A DNA stretch of 64,000 bases from DASXIF01 sp036498145 (GCA_963708625.1 CAVPSV010000003.1:31509-95508), one strand, 5' to 3'. Shown: positions 25,928 to 35,639, counted from the stretch's first letter. Translations and numbers: made by a program. The notes: generated from the letters alone by a model not told the origin.

Positions 25928-27155
25928 ATGATTTCGCACATGGCGCCATCCCCGACGCTCAGCGGCGGGATCCGTCGGCATCGTCGAGACCCAATACCTG
26001 GATCTGCCGGGATCATTACCGCTGGATTGCGGGCAGGAATTGCGTTCCGTGCGGGTGGCATATGAGACATATGGCGAATTGTCCCCGGCCCGAGACAACG
26101 TCATTCTGGTGTGCCATGCACTCAGCGGCGATGCACACGCCGCCGGCCTGACGCCGACACCGCCAGCCGAGAGCACCCGCGACGGATTCGCGGCCGAGGC
26201 GCGAGACGGTTCGGCCGGCAAGGGGCTCGGCTGGTGGGACGGAATGATCGGTCCGGGCAAGGCGTTCGACACCGATCGGTTCTTCGTGATCTCCACGAAC
26301 CTGCTCGGCGGCTGCCGCGGTACGACCGGGCCATCGTCGATCAACCCGCGGTCCGGAGTGCCGTACGGCCCGGACTTCCCGGTGATCACGGTGGCGGACA
26401 TGGTGCGCACCGAACGCGCATTCCTGGACGAGTTGGGCATCGAGCGGCTCGCCGCGGTCGCCGGAGGGTCGCTGGGCGGCATGCAGGCACTCGAATGGGC
26501 GATCCTGTTTCCCGATCAGGTCGATGCGGTGGTGGCGATCGCGAGCACGCACGCTCTCCAGCCGCAAGGCATGGCCTGGAACGCCATCGCGCGTGATTCG
26601 ATCATGCGGGACCCGCACTGGAACGGCGGCAACTACTACGGCACCGGCCACTCGCCCGACGCCGGCATGAGCGTCGCGCGAATGGTGGGGCACGTGACGT
26701 ACCTGTCGGCATCCGCGCTGGCGGACAAGTTCGGCCGGCGACTACAAACCGGCGAGGAGATTCGCTACACGCTGACCGAGCCGGAGTTCGAAGTCGAGAG
26801 CTACCTGCAACATCAGGCCGACTCCTTCGTCAAACGCTTCGACGCGAACACCTATCTCTACATATCGCGAGCGCTGACCTACTTCGACGTGGCTCGACAA
26901 CACGGCGGCGGATCGCTGCAACGGGCCTTCGCCGACGTTTCCGCACGGACATTGCTGATCGCGTTCAGCTCGGATTGGCTGTATCCGCCGGCTGCGTCGC
27001 GAGACGTCGAAGCGGCCCTGCGTGCGCTCGGCAAACCGGTCGAGTGTCAGGTGATCGAGGCGCCATACGGCCACGACTGCTTCCTGCTCGAGGAGGCACG
27101 GCAGACGCCGATCATCCGTCGCTTCCTGCACGAGGGCGGTACCCGTGATCGATAA
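25928..27155 (+). CDS. metX: Homoserine O-acyltransferase MetX (frame break near N-terminus)
   Basis: The ATG at 25928 has GAGGG six bases upstream and begins MISHMAPSPTLSGG. The frame then shifts near 25965-25972 into SVGIVETQYLDLPGSLPLDCGQELRSVRVAYETYG, which has no start codon of its own. Core alpha/beta hydrolase: CHALSGDAHAAG, NLLGGCRGTTGPSS, nucleophile serine in VAGGSLGGMQALEW, and catalytic Asp/His near FSSDWLYPP and APYGHDCFLLE. It activates homoserine for methionine synthesis, upstream of metY. The YETYG/LPLxCG form looks like the proteobacterial type of MetX. Acetyl versus succinyl donor cannot be told from sequence alone. Confidence 0.88.
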
Positions 27156-27157
27156 CG

Positions 27158-28507
27158 GTGCCAGGCGCCCCGGTGGACGGATCCAGCGCGGGAGCAGAGC
27201 AAGACCATGAGTTCGGATTCGAGACGCGCCAGTTGCACGCCGGACAGCGACCGGATCCCAATACCGGCGCGCGCGCGGTGCCGATCTTCCAGACCACCAG
27301 CTACGTGTTCGAAGACCCGGAGTCGGCGGCGGCCTACTTCAACTTGCAGGAGTACGGCAACACCTATTCGCGCATCATGAACCCGACCACCGCCGTGTTC
27401 GAGGAGCGAGTCGCCAGTCTCGAGGGCGGCTGCGGTGCCGTCGCGTTCGCCAGCGGCATTGCGGCCCAGGCTGCGGCACTGTTCACGTTGCTGCGCCCGG
27501 GTGACCATGTCGTCGCCTCGTCCGCCCTCTACGGCGGGACGGTCAACCAGTTCAAGCATCTGCTGGGAAAGATGGGCGTCGAACTGACCTGGGTCGATCC
27601 GGACGAACCGCAGGCGTGGCGACAGGCAGTCCGCCCGACTACGAAGGCGTTCTTCGCCGAGACGATCGGAAATCCGGGCGGGAACGTGCTGGATATCGAG
27701 ACCGTCGCCGCCATTGCGCACGAGCACGAGTTGCCGCTCATCGTGGACAACACGTTCGCCACGCCCTACCTGTGCCGACCGATCGAGTGGGGCGCCGACA
27801 TCGTCATCCACTCGGCCACCAAGTTCATCGGCGGCCACGGCACGAGCATCGGCGGCATCGTGGTCGAGGCAGGGACGTTCAACTGGTCCAACGGCCACTT
27901 TCCGGTGGTCGCGGATCCGTCGCCGGCCTATCACGGGCTGCAGTTCCACGAGACGTTCGGCACCTACGGCTACCTGATGAAGCTGCGTGCCGAAACGCTA
28001 CGCGACCTCGGCGCGGCGCTGTCGCCGTTCAATGCGTTCCTGTTCCTGCAGGGTCTGGAAACGCTGTCGCTGCGTATGCAGCGGCATGTGCGCAACGCCG
28101 AGGCGGTGGCCGAATTCCTCGACTCGCACGAGCTCGCGGACAACGTCAGCTATCCAGGACTACCGGCGAGCAGGTACCGACCGCTGAGCGAGAAGTATCT
28201 GCCGCTCGGCGCCGGTGCCGTGTTTTCCTTCGACTGCGCCGGTGGCCGGGCCGGCGGGCAGGAACTCATCCGTGGCGTGCAGCTCTGGTCGCACCTGGCC
28301 AACGTCGGCGATGCGAAGAGCCTGATCATCCACCCCGCCAGCACCACGCATCGTCAGCTGAGCAGCGAGGAACTGCGCGCGGCAGGTATCCGGGAAGGCA
28401 CGGTGCGGCTCTCGGTCGGCATCGAGTCCGTCGAGGATCTGATCTGGGATCTCGAGCAGGCATTTCGCAACGTGGCGGCGCTCGTAGCGCAGGCGAGCAC
28501 GCCGTGA
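27158..28507 (+). CDS. metY: O-acetylhomoserine sulfhydrylase MetY
   Basis: 449 residues from a GTG 2 bp after metX. PLP-dependent Cys/Met metabolism fold: RQLHAGQRPDPNTGARAVPIFQTTSYVFED, YSRIMNPTTAVFEERVASLEGG, AFASGIAAQAAALF and lysine site IHSATKFIGGHGTSIGG. The insert before FHETFGTYGYLMKLRAETLRDLG is typical of O-acetylhomoserine sulfhydrylases rather than cystathionine enzymes. It makes homocysteine from acylhomoserine and sulfide. Coupled to metX upstream and to the CoA-binding gene downstream. Confidence 0.92.
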   Translation: MPGAPVDGSSAGAEQDHEFGFETRQLHAGQRPDPNTGARAVPIFQTTSYVFEDPESAAAYFNLQEYGNTYSRIMNPTTAVFEERVASLEGGCGAVAFASGIAAQAAALFTLLRPGDHVVASSALYGGTVNQFKHLLGKMGVELTWVDPDEPQAWRQAVRPTTKAFFAETIGNPGGNVLDIETVAAIAHEHELPLIVDNTFATPYLCRPIEWGADIVIHSATKFIGGHGTSIGGIVVEAGTFNWSNGHFPVVADPSPAYHGLQFHETFGTYGYLMKLRAETLRDLGAALSPFNAFLFLQGLETLSLRMQRHVRNAEAVAEFLDSHELADNVSYPGLPASRYRPLSEKYLPLGAGAVFSFDCAGGRAGGQELIRGVQLWSHLANVGDAKSLIIHPASTTHRQLSSEELRAAGIREGTVRLSVGIESVEDLIWDLEQAFRNVAALVAQASTP

Positions 28508-28986
28508 TCGACCTCGCGCCATTCCAGGACTCGTTGACGATCCAGCAGGTGTTGCACACGGCGAACACGATCGCCATCGTGGGCCTGTCGAACAACGAGC
28601 TGCGAGCCAGCTACTTCGTCGGGTACTACCTCAAGCGACACGGCTACCGGGTGATCCCGGTGAACCCGCGCGAGGCAGAGATCCTCGGTGAGCGGTGTTA
28701 TCCGCGGCTACAGGATGTACCGGTGCCAGTCGACGTCGTCAATGTCTTCCGTGCGCCGGACGCGCTGCCGCAGCTGGCGCGCGACGCGGTCGAGATCGGC
28801 GCGCACACCCTCTGGTGCCAATTCGGCGTCATCAATGCGGAGGGGGCGCAGATCGCGCAGGACGGCGGCCTCACCGTCGTCATGGATCGCTGTCTCAAGA
28901 TCGAACACGCCCGTTACGTGGGCCGCATGCACTGGCTCGGTTTCAACACCCAGCGCATCACTGCAGTCCGCGCCGGACTGCAATAG
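28504..28986 (+). CDS. CoA-binding domain protein (YccU-like)
   Basis: 160 residues from a GTG overlapping the metY stop (GTGA). Rossmann-type CoA-binding fold: NTIAIVGLSNNELRASYFVGYYLKRHGYRVIPVNPREAEILGERCYPRLQDVP, then DVVNVFRAPDALPQLARDAVEIGAHTLWCQFGV and VVMDRCLKIEH. These small proteins often follow metX/metY, but their role is not established. It may sense CoA or acyl-CoA supply for the acylation step. Confidence 0.82.
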   Translation: MIDLAPFQDSLTIQQVLHTANTIAIVGLSNNELRASYFVGYYLKRHGYRVIPVNPREAEILGERCYPRLQDVPVPVDVVNVFRAPDALPQLARDAVEIGAHTLWCQFGVINAEGAQIAQDGGLTVVMDRCLKIEHARYVGRMHWLGFNTQRITAVRAGLQ

Positions 28987-28987
28987 G

Positions 28988-31651
28988 TCAGCTGGGGCTG
29001 GATTCTTTCGCCGGCACCGCGGATTGCGACTTTGCGCCCCGCCGTTCCGCGCGATGCAGCGTGACCATGATCAACACAACGACCCCGATCATGACTGCGG
29101 CGATCGTCGCCCACCAGGTTTGCCGGCTGCCGACGTAGAGCCAGTAGCGCGGCTGTGGCACGACGACCAGCAGGAAGGCGAGTGCAGCTGCCGCGGTAAG
29201 CACGACCCAGCTGCGACGGGCGCGCTGGAACAACACACCGCCGGGGAAGTAACTCAACGGCAACATGGTGAGGAACGTGGTGGTGAACGCGACAATCGTC
29301 CCCGCGGCCGCAGCATCGTGCACGCATAGGGTCAGCCACGATCCGCTGGCGGGTACCGACTGATACAAGGCCCAGGAGACCGCGCCCACCGCAAGACTTG
29401 TCGTGGCCTCGAGTTGTTCGAGTTTGACCTGCTGCTCGGCGGTCGGGCCGTCAGGTTCGCTCTGGACCGTGGAGCCGGTGAGCAGGCCGGGCACGAAGGA
29501 AAGGGCGCGCGAAACCCCGACACCGAGTGCACAGATGAGTAGCCCCCACGGCGCGGCGGAGACGGTGGACGACACGCCCCACATCCGCTTGCCACGCTCG
29601 CCAGCAATCACGAACGGTAGGTATCTGCCGATCACCGCGCCGAGCAGGAGGGACAGGTATTCGCGCGCGGAGGTCCAGTTGAGACCGAATGAAGGGTCGA
29701 CAAACCCGCTCACGGCAGCGTTCACCGCAAGCACGACGACCAGCAGCCAACCCGGGTTGGCGAGGAGGACCTGCAGCGCCCGTGCGAGCCGACGAGGCCG
29801 GGCGCGGCGGCGCTGCTTCAGGAACCGGGACCACGCGGCATAGCGGGTCGACATGGTCTGCTGCAGCGCGCCGGTCGCGATGACCAGTAACAGCGTCCAC
29901 ACCAAGCCCATGCCGAGCGCCCACGCCAGCCGCTCGGGGTGCCGCAGAATCGACCAGGTCGAGGGAAGCCCGTGCGTGAGGACGGTTGCCTTTGCCGACA
30001 GCTGATCGGTCAGCGGTTGGTGCCGGCCCGCGATCGCGGAGCCAACACCCGCACCCGCACCCGAACCGGCCGCGCTACCGGTGGTCGGTGTCGCGCCCGG
30101 CGGTGACGGTGACGGTGGCGACGGCTGCGGCGATGGGAATGGCGACGGCTGCGGCGATGGCTGCGGCCCAGCGCCGCCCGCAGTGCCGCCGCCCGAGGTG
30201 CCGCCACCCGAAGCACCCGGACTCGTGCCGGCGCCCGGCGGGAACAGGTTCGTTGCCGCCGGCGACCCGCCCGCCAGCGCGATGACGGGCACGGCAGTCG
30301 ACGTCGATCGGGTTGGCTGATTCGACGTCGCCGTGCCCGAGCCAGGCTGCGATGGCGAGGCGGTGCCGGTTGGGCTGCTGGGTGGCGGACTGGCTGCGGC
30401 GGACCAGTGTGCGTAGAGCGTGATCGGCTGGGTGATGGGCGAACCGAACGTCCACGCGGTGCCGCCGCTCGGCGCCGTGTACCAGCCGTCGAAGCTGTAT
30501 CCCGTTCGCTGGGGATTCGGCGGCGATGTTGCGGTGCCGCCGTAGTCGATGTCCTGCGCGGGCACAGCAGATCCACCGGCACTGTCGAAGGTCACCAGCT
30601 CCTGGCTGACCCCCCAGTGGACGTAGAAGGTCGGGGTGTCTTGCGCGGGCGAATAGAGCGAGGCAAGCGCGCTCGAATTGGTTACCTTCGTGCCGCCGGT
30701 TGCCGCCGTGTACCAACCGTGGTGCACGAATCCGGTCCTGGTCGGAATGGCGGGCAGCGACTGGGTGGTGGAAGCGATCGTCGGACCGTAGACGGTCTGC
30801 GTCGCAGGGTCGGTGCCACCAGAGTAGTTGATCTTGTACGAGATGACGTAGTGGTTGCCGATCCAGGTGTATCCGGTGGAAATGCCGTCCGGCGACGGAC
30901 CCACCACAATCACGCCGTCGTTGGTGAGGGTGCCCGCGCCGAACATGCTGCCGTTGAGGTAGATGATTCCGGTGCTCGCATTGATGAGTCCGTCGTTGGA
31001 CTGCCCGTCCATCGGCGTAAGACCGTTGAGCGTCAAGGTGCCCGCGTTGGTCCATCGCGCGTTGGCGTCGACGCCGCTCGGCCCGATGGTGTGCCCGCCG
31101 GTACCGGCGTTGATGACCGTGTGCGAGCCGGCCGCGAACGCGATTGGACCGTCGCTCTCTGAGACCGAGCCGATGAAGTCACCGCCGATCGCCGCGTCAC
31201 CGCCGCTGCCACCGGTGACGGTCAGCAGACCGCTACCGACACTGTCTTGCACCGTCAGCGATGCACTCGGCGCGACGTGAATCGCGGCCTCATTCGCCGG
31301 CGGGCTGTCGATCGTGAGCCGATGACCGTTGAGATCGATCGTCGTCGTCGCGCTGCCGAGATCCAGACGTTCACCCGATGGCACGTCCGGCGGGACGAGA
31401 TCTGCACCGAGGGTCACCGTCCCACCGGCGCCGACAGCGGCCTGCAGGGCCGACCAGGTCGTCACCGGGGCGGCCGAGACAGGCGCAGCGAGCACGACAG
31501 CGCCGCAGACCGCGCCCGCCATCGCTACCCCGAGCGCAAGTCTGCGCGACCACCCGGAGCTCAACCGGCGCGTCCTACCGATCGAAGCGCGTCTTACCCG
31601 TAACCCCGACCGGCCACGCGTCTGACGCATGGGCACGCGCTTGGCAGGCAC
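28988..31651 (-). CDS. Large surface/membrane protein: InlB B-repeats fused to an FGLLP-type membrane domain
   Basis: 887 residues. Basic start and signal/anchor segment (about 38-62). A repeat-poor beta domain (GTVTLGADLVPPDVPSGERLDLGSATTTIDLNGHRL, residues about 70-260) has the look of a parallel-beta adhesin. Then two InlB B-repeats of the form RTGFxxxGWYTAxxGGT...LYAHW (about 300-420), and a Pro/Ser/Gly-rich linker (about 425-555). The C-terminal about 320 residues have six to seven hydrophobic segments with FLTMLPLSYFPGG, the hallmark of the FGLLP-motif membrane proteins. Predicted to display an external beta region on a multi-pass membrane base. Function unknown. Tail-to-tail with the methionine genes. 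Confidence 0.75.
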   Translation of the reverse strand: MPAKRVPMRQTRGRSGLRVRRASIGRTRRLSSGWSRRLALGVAMAGAVCGAVVLAAPVSAAPVTTWSALQAAVGAGGTVTLGADLVPPDVPSGERLDLGSATTTIDLNGHRLTIDSPPANEAAIHVAPSASLTVQDSVGSGLLTVTGGSGGDAAIGGDFIGSVSESDGPIAFAAGSHTVINAGTGGHTIGPSGVDANARWTNAGTLTLNGLTPMDGQSNDGLINASTGIIYLNGSMFGAGTLTNDGVIVVGPSPDGISTGYTWIGNHYVISYKINYSGGTDPATQTVYGPTIASTTQSLPAIPTRTGFVHHGWYTAATGGTKVTNSSALASLYSPAQDTPTFYVHWGVSQELVTFDSAGGSAVPAQDIDYGGTATSPPNPQRTGYSFDGWYTAPSGGTAWTFGSPITQPITLYAHWSAAASPPPSSPTGTASPSQPGSGTATSNQPTRSTSTAVPVIALAGGSPAATNLFPPGAGTSPGASGGGTSGGGTAGGAGPQPSPQPSPFPSPQPSPPSPSPPGATPTTGSAAGSGAGAGVGSAIAGRHQPLTDQLSAKATVLTHGLPSTWSILRHPERLAWALGMGLVWTLLLVIATGALQQTMSTRYAAWSRFLKQRRRARPRRLARALQVLLANPGWLLVVVLAVNAAVSGFVDPSFGLNWTSAREYLSLLLGAVIGRYLPFVIAGERGKRMWGVSSTVSAAPWGLLICALGVGVSRALSFVPGLLTGSTVQSEPDGPTAEQQVKLEQLEATTSLAVGAVSWALYQSVPASGSWLTLCVHDAAAAGTIVAFTTTFLTMLPLSYFPGGVLFQRARRSWVVLTAAAALAFLLVVVPQPRYWLYVGSRQTWWATIAAVMIGVVVLIMVTLHRAERRGAKSQSAVPAKESSPS

Positions 31652-32054
31652 GGATTAGTTGGCGGAGTAGGCGCTGCGCTGGCCGAACAGAACACGACCG
31701 ATCCCCGACATGGTGCCCCCACCTGCGCTCAAGACGACCCACAGGCACGGGATGCCGCAGGCCCCAGACCGGCGACGCTGACAAAACTGTGAGCGCAATC
31801 TACGCGTAGCTCGCGCGTGTAATCAATCGAGCATTTGGTGAACTTTTGGAGTCGATTCCCAGCGAGCGGCAAGCCAAAGCGACGACAACGCGTGCTGGCC
31901 ACCCGCGTTAGGTGGGGTGTGGGCGAAGCAAGTGGCAGACGAAACGCGACGGCAGCGCGAGCTGGCCGCGCGGGGGGCTCGGGGGGTCGTCCCCCCGGCT
32001 GGCATGACGAATCGTCCAGGTGCGCCAGCACACACGTCCCCCGAGATTCGTTCG
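31652..32054. other. Non-coding interval between the InlB-repeat gene and ssrA
   Basis: About 400 bp with no convincing gene; short open frames here do not resemble proteins. It should contain the promoter of the minus-strand membrane protein gene and the 3' flank of ssrA. The only clear structure is the G6/C6 hairpin at 31980-31997. Confidence 0.6.
31980..31997 (-). terminator. Hairpin downstream of ssrA
   Basis: CGGGGGG-TCGT-CCCCCCG, a 7-bp perfect stem with a tetraloop, 58 bp past the 3' end of the tmRNA in its direction of transcription. There is no T-run, which is usual in GC-rich actinobacteria. Possible intrinsic terminator. Confidence 0.5.
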
Positions 32055-32428
32055 TGGAGGTGGCGGGAATCGAACCCGCGTCCTCCGACGCTTCATCAGG
32101 ACTTCTCCGGGCGCAGTGTGGTGTGTCTCTACTCGGCCTCAGCGATCACCCACACAAGTTCGCTGTGACAGGCCCAGTCGCTGTGAGTTGTCCCGTCCTC
32201 CCCCGCGACCGGCGAGGACGGTGAGTCACCTAGCTGATGCCAGCATCCGGGCCGGTGACGAACCCGGGCTGACAGACTTGCTATCGCTGATTAGGCAGCG
32301 AGAGCGAAGTCAGCGCGATTGGAATCGGCGCTTATTTTTTTGTGCATCGCTTTTTTAACGAGGTCAGCAACGCAATCCTCGGCCCGCTTCTCCTGACTCG
32401 ACGTACGGAGTCGAAACCTTTCACCCCC
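32055..32428 (-). ncRNA. ssrA: Transfer-messenger RNA (tmRNA)
   Basis: About 374 nt. The 5' end GGGGGTG (32422-32428) pairs with CACCTCC at the 3' end (32056-32062) to form the 7-bp acceptor stem. The T-arm GGTTCGATTCCCGCC lies next to the 3' end, and GGTTTCGACTCCG is at the 5' end. The CCA is not encoded (the next bases read CGA). The tag reading frame is at 32291-32329. The RNA rescues stalled ribosomes together with SmpB, whose gene is about 1.8 kb upstream on the same strand. Two minus-strand genes and a terminator hairpin lie between. Confidence 0.95.
32291..32329 (-). other. tmRNA proteolysis tag frame
   Basis: Inside ssrA. Resume codon GCC, then GAT TCC AAT CGC GCT GAC TTC GCT CTC GCT GCC and TAA, giving the tag ADSNRADFALAA. 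The ALAA end is the standard ClpXP/ClpAP degron; the DSNRAD middle is a variant of the common actinobacterial tag. Confidence 0.9.
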
Positions 32429-32491
32429 TGGGTGTTGGCCATGTCCAACCCCTCCACAGTAGTCGCCGCAGGCAGCCACAGCGCTCATCCA

Positions 32492-32549
32492 CCGTGATCA
32501 ACAGACCGTTTTGGTCGCCAGGGCGACCGAATCGGTCTGTTGATCACGG
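32492..32549. terminator. Long perfect hairpin between the smpB-side genes and ssrA
   Basis: CCGTGATCAACAGACCG at 32492-32508 pairs with CGGTCTGTTGATCACGG at 32533-32549 (17 bp perfect). An inner GGTCGCC/GGCGACC stem adds a second hairpin. It lies just after the stop of the minus-strand gene ending at 32565 and before ssrA, so it probably ends the ftsE-side transcript. Part of the stem recurs at 45171-45217. Confidence 0.7.
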
Positions 32550-32564
32550 AGGTGGAGACGGTGA

Positions 32565-33223
32565 TCAGGAGGAGACGTGCCGGGTGCGGCCGGCGAGCAG
32601 CCCGCGTCGGGGCCGGTCCGGGCGCCGATCGGCGTCGGCGGCGTCGTCCGAGCCGTGCAGCCCAGGCGCCAGCGGCTTGCCGCGCACGCCGACATCACGA
32701 CCAGAGCGCGGGGTGACGAAGGACGGCGTGGATGACAGCACGCCCGCGACCACGTCGGTCAGGTCGTTGACCACGGCGTCACTCGCATCAGCGCCGTCGA
32801 AGGTCCGCAACACCAGCACCCCACCCGAGATCAGCATCCGCTGCACGGGATGTTCGACCAGCAGGCGCCGCACGTCCGGGCCGAGGATGCCGCGCCACCA
32901 CCGGCGGCATCGTCAGCGCCGACCGCGTACACGTCGTCGAACGCGCTATCGCCGGTACGCCGTTCGATCGGCTCTGCCGGCACTCCCGCACGGCCGAACG
33001 CCGAGCGATGATCCACCACCAGATAGGGCGCCAGGCCAGGCAGCGACACCGTCAGCAGGCACCAGGTGGTGGCGTGCTCGAGGTTCTCGTACTCCTCGAC
33101 GACCGCCAGGTACCCGTAGGCCACCGTGGCCACCCGGTAACGCACGTGTCCGGTCGCGAAACCACCACCGAACGTGCCCGGATCGGACAGCGTCACGTCC
33201 GTGAATCGCGCCAGTCGCTGCAT
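32565..33223 (-). CDS. Unknown protein in the smpB operon (frame break)
   Basis: Reads MQRLARFTDVTLSDPGTFGGGF...AFDDVYAVGADDA in one frame. It then continues as ILGPDVRRLLVEHPVQRMLISGGVLVLRTFDGADASDAVVNDLTDVVAGVL in another, with the break near 32892-32905. Joined, it is about 218 residues without signal or membrane segments. The pattern VDHRSAFGR...ERRTGDSAFDDVYAVGADD with a following G-PDVRRLL looks like actinobacterial proteins of unknown function. I cannot name the family. Last gene of the ftsE-ftsX-smpB run. Confidence 0.55.
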
Positions 33224-33296
33224 GTTCGCCCTCGGCCTCCCGGAAATCCACCCTCACCCTAGCCAACATCTGGTCCGACCCGCGGTGAACCAGCCC

Positions 33297-34228
33297 TCAG
33301 CCGGTTGTCCAACGCCGAGCAGCCGCGGCCCCGTTGGCCCAGCACACGGCGCGCAGCCAGTCCTCGCCCAAGCCCCACTCGGTCAGCGCCGCGAGTTGGG
33401 TCGCGTACGGGTACGGGATGTTCGGGAAATCCGAACCCAGCACCACCCGGTCGCCCAGGTCGGCGAGCCGGGCCAGCACCTCCGGCGGCACCGGCGCGAT
33501 CCGGTTCATGAACGCGGTGCCGACCATGGTGGTGTCCAGGTGCACGTTCGGCGTACCGGTCGGCCAGCGCGACGTGTTCGGCGTACTCCGGCGCGCCCAG
33601 GTGCGCGATCACCGCCGTCAGCAGCGGGTGGGCGGCCAGCACCTCGGCGAACGGGCCAGGGCCGGTGTGCGCGCCCGGGCCGCGGACCGCTGCCGCAATG
33701 CACCACCACCGGCACGCCCGCCTCGGCCAGCATCCCCCAGACCGTGCGCAGCAGCTCGTCGCGCGGATCGAAGCCGCCGACCTGCACGTGCACCTTGAAC
33801 ACCCGGGTGCCGGCGGCCAGCGCGTCGGCCACGTAGGCCGGTGCGGACGGCTCCGGAAAGAACGTCCCGGTGGGTACGCAGCCCGGGGTGCGGGCCGCGA
33901 ACTCGCGCGCCCACAGCGACAGGCTCTCGGCCATGCCCGGCTTGTGCGGGTAGAGCGAGCGCCGGAAACGCCTGCACGCCGAGGCGCCGCAACGCCGCGA
34001 CCCGGTCCGGTTCGGGCAGCCGGTACTGGAGCGGCCACGGCATCCCGTAGTTGCGTTCGGCGTCGTCGAAATAGCGCCACACGGCCGCCAGCAGCCGTTG
34101 CGGCATGAAGTGGACGTGCAGTCGACCAGGCCGGGCAATCCCAGCCGCTGCCACCACCGGGGCACGTCCTCGTCGGTCACCGGTGATGCCAGCGCGTCCC
34201 GGTCGGCATCGGGTGCGGGCTGGCTCAC
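33297..34228 (-). CDS. Amidohydrolase-2 type metal-dependent hydrolase (four frame breaks)
   Basis: The ATG at 34228 overlaps the smpB stop. The protein must be assembled from pieces: WWQRLGLPGLVD, then HVHFMPQRLLAAVWRYFDDAERNYGMPWPLQYRLPEPDRV, then HKPGMAESLSLWAREFAARTPGCVPTGTFFPE...VKVHVQVGGFDPRDELL...VPVVVHCGSGP, then GAHTGPGPFAEVLAAHPLLTAVIAHLGAPEYAEHV, and HLDTTMVGTAFMNRI...VVLGSDFPNIPYPY to the stop at 33297. HxH and the later His and GSDFP give the TIM-barrel metal site. About 310 residues when joined. Either a pseudogene or, given neighbouring breaks in ftsX and ftsE, a patch of poor sequence. Confidence 0.65.
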
Positions 34229-34731
34229 TCCATCCCTTTGGAGCGGCGGCCGAGTGCGCGCTGCACTTCCCGGTCCGCGTCGCGGCGGGCCATGTCCTGC
34301 CGCTTGTCGTAGGTGCGCTTGCCGCGTGCCAGCCCGATCTCCACCTTCGCCTTGCCGGCGGAGAAGTAGAGCGAGAGCGGGACGAGGGTCAGCCCGCTCT
34401 CCTTGGTCTTGCCGATCAGCCGCTGGATCTCGCCGCGGTGCAGCAACAGCTTGCGGGTACGGCGCGGCTCGTGATTCGTCCAGCTGCCCTGGTCGTACTC
34501 GGGGATGTGCACGTTGCGCAGGTACACCTCGCCGTCGTCGATGGTGGCGAAGCCGTCGACGAGCGAGGCTCGGCCGAGTCGCAGTGACTTCACCTCGGTG
34601 CCGGTGAGCACCAGGCCCGCCTCGAACGTCTCGATAATCGCGTAGTCGTGCCGGGCCTTGCGGTTCTGCGCGATGATCTTGCGGCCTGCTTGCCGATTGC
34701 TCGACGCGGCCTGCTGCGCAAAGGACGCCAC
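34225..34731 (-). CDS. smpB: SsrA-binding protein SmpB
   Basis: 168 residues from a GTG. Core signatures: IAQNRKARHDYAIIETFEAGLVLTGTEVKSLRLGRASLVDGFATIDDGEVYLRNVHIPEY, and the basic C-terminal tail RGKRTYDKRQDMARRDADREVQRAL that enters the mRNA channel. It delivers tmRNA to stalled ribosomes. Slightly long N-terminus (FAQQAASSNRQAG) as in other actinobacteria. It lies 5 bp after ftsX and overlaps the next gene. Confidence 0.95.
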   Translation of the reverse strand: MASFAQQAASSNRQAGRKIIAQNRKARHDYAIIETFEAGLVLTGTEVKSLRLGRASLVDGFATIDDGEVYLRNVHIPEYDQGSWTNHEPRRTRKLLLHRGEIQRLIGKTKESGLTLVPLSLYFSAGKAKVEIGLARGKRTYDKRQDMARRDADREVQRALGRRSKGME

Positions 34732-34735
34732 GGTG

Positions 34736-35639
34736 TTACAGCCTCACGTAGAACCGCAACGTCGCAAAGGCGGTGATCGCGGATAGCAGGATGCCGACGA
34801 TCAGCCCGGCGCCACCGGCCTTGAGCACGTCGTCGATGGCGAGGTTCGGGATCACGCCGTGTTTGGTCGGCCCGCTGAACACGCTGTCCAGCACGTAGTG
34901 CTTGCCGATCCAGATGCCGAAGAAGGCGACTAGGCCGCCGATGGCACTCGCGATCACCGCCTCGAGCATGAACGGAAGTTCGGTCATCCAGCGGGATGCG
35001 CCGACCAGCCGCATGATGCTGGTCTCGTTGCGTCGCTGAGCGGCGGCCACTTGGATGGTGTTGGCGATGAGCAGGATGGACGCGATGAGCACGATCAGCG
35101 CCACGATGAGCGCCAACAACCGGACGCTGTCGATGATGTTGAGCAGCGTGTTGATGGTGTCGATCTGGTTGTTCACCTGGCCGACGCCGGGCATGGTGCC
35201 GTACTTGGCGGCGAAGGCCGGGTAGTCCTTCTGCAGGTTCTTGAGCTTGACCGAGAACGACGCCGGCAGTTCACCTGGCCGCAGGAAGTTCGCGACGGTC
35301 GGCTGCTGCTGCTTGCCGAGTTCGTAGGCCTGTTCCTCGGAGAAGAACGTCTCCGACTTGACCAGCGGGTCGTTGTTCAGCGCGGTCGTGATCGTCGCGA
35401 TCTGCGCCGGGCTGGTCTTGGCGGTGCACGGCGGCTACCGGCTGGGTCGCGCAGAGATAGATGGAGACGTTGATCTTGTTGCTGTAGGTGCTGCGGAACT
35501 TGCCGATCTCGGTATTGGCGAGCAGGGCGGATCCGACGAACGACAGCGCGATGGCGGTGTTGAGGATCAGCGCGAGCGTCATGGTGAGGTTGCGCCGGAT
35601 GCCGGTGGCGACACCGGACAACACGAAGTTGGCTCGCAT
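34736..35639 (-). CDS. ftsX: Cell division protein FtsX (frame break)
   Basis: The ATG at 35639 begins MRANFVLSGVATGIRRNLTMTLALILNTAIALSFVG (TM1). The external loop has KINVSIYLCATQP, then the frame changes near 35427-35432 to TAKTSPAQIATITTALNNDP...LRPGELPASFSVKL, which runs through three C-terminal membrane helices (LLALIVALIVLIASILLIA, MLEAVIASAIGGLVAFFGIWI, GGAGLIVGILLSAITAFATL) to the stop at 34736. Full length about 300 residues. FtsX transmits FtsE ATPase action to peptidoglycan hydrolases. It is important for growth, so the break is probably a sequence error. Confidence 0.9.
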
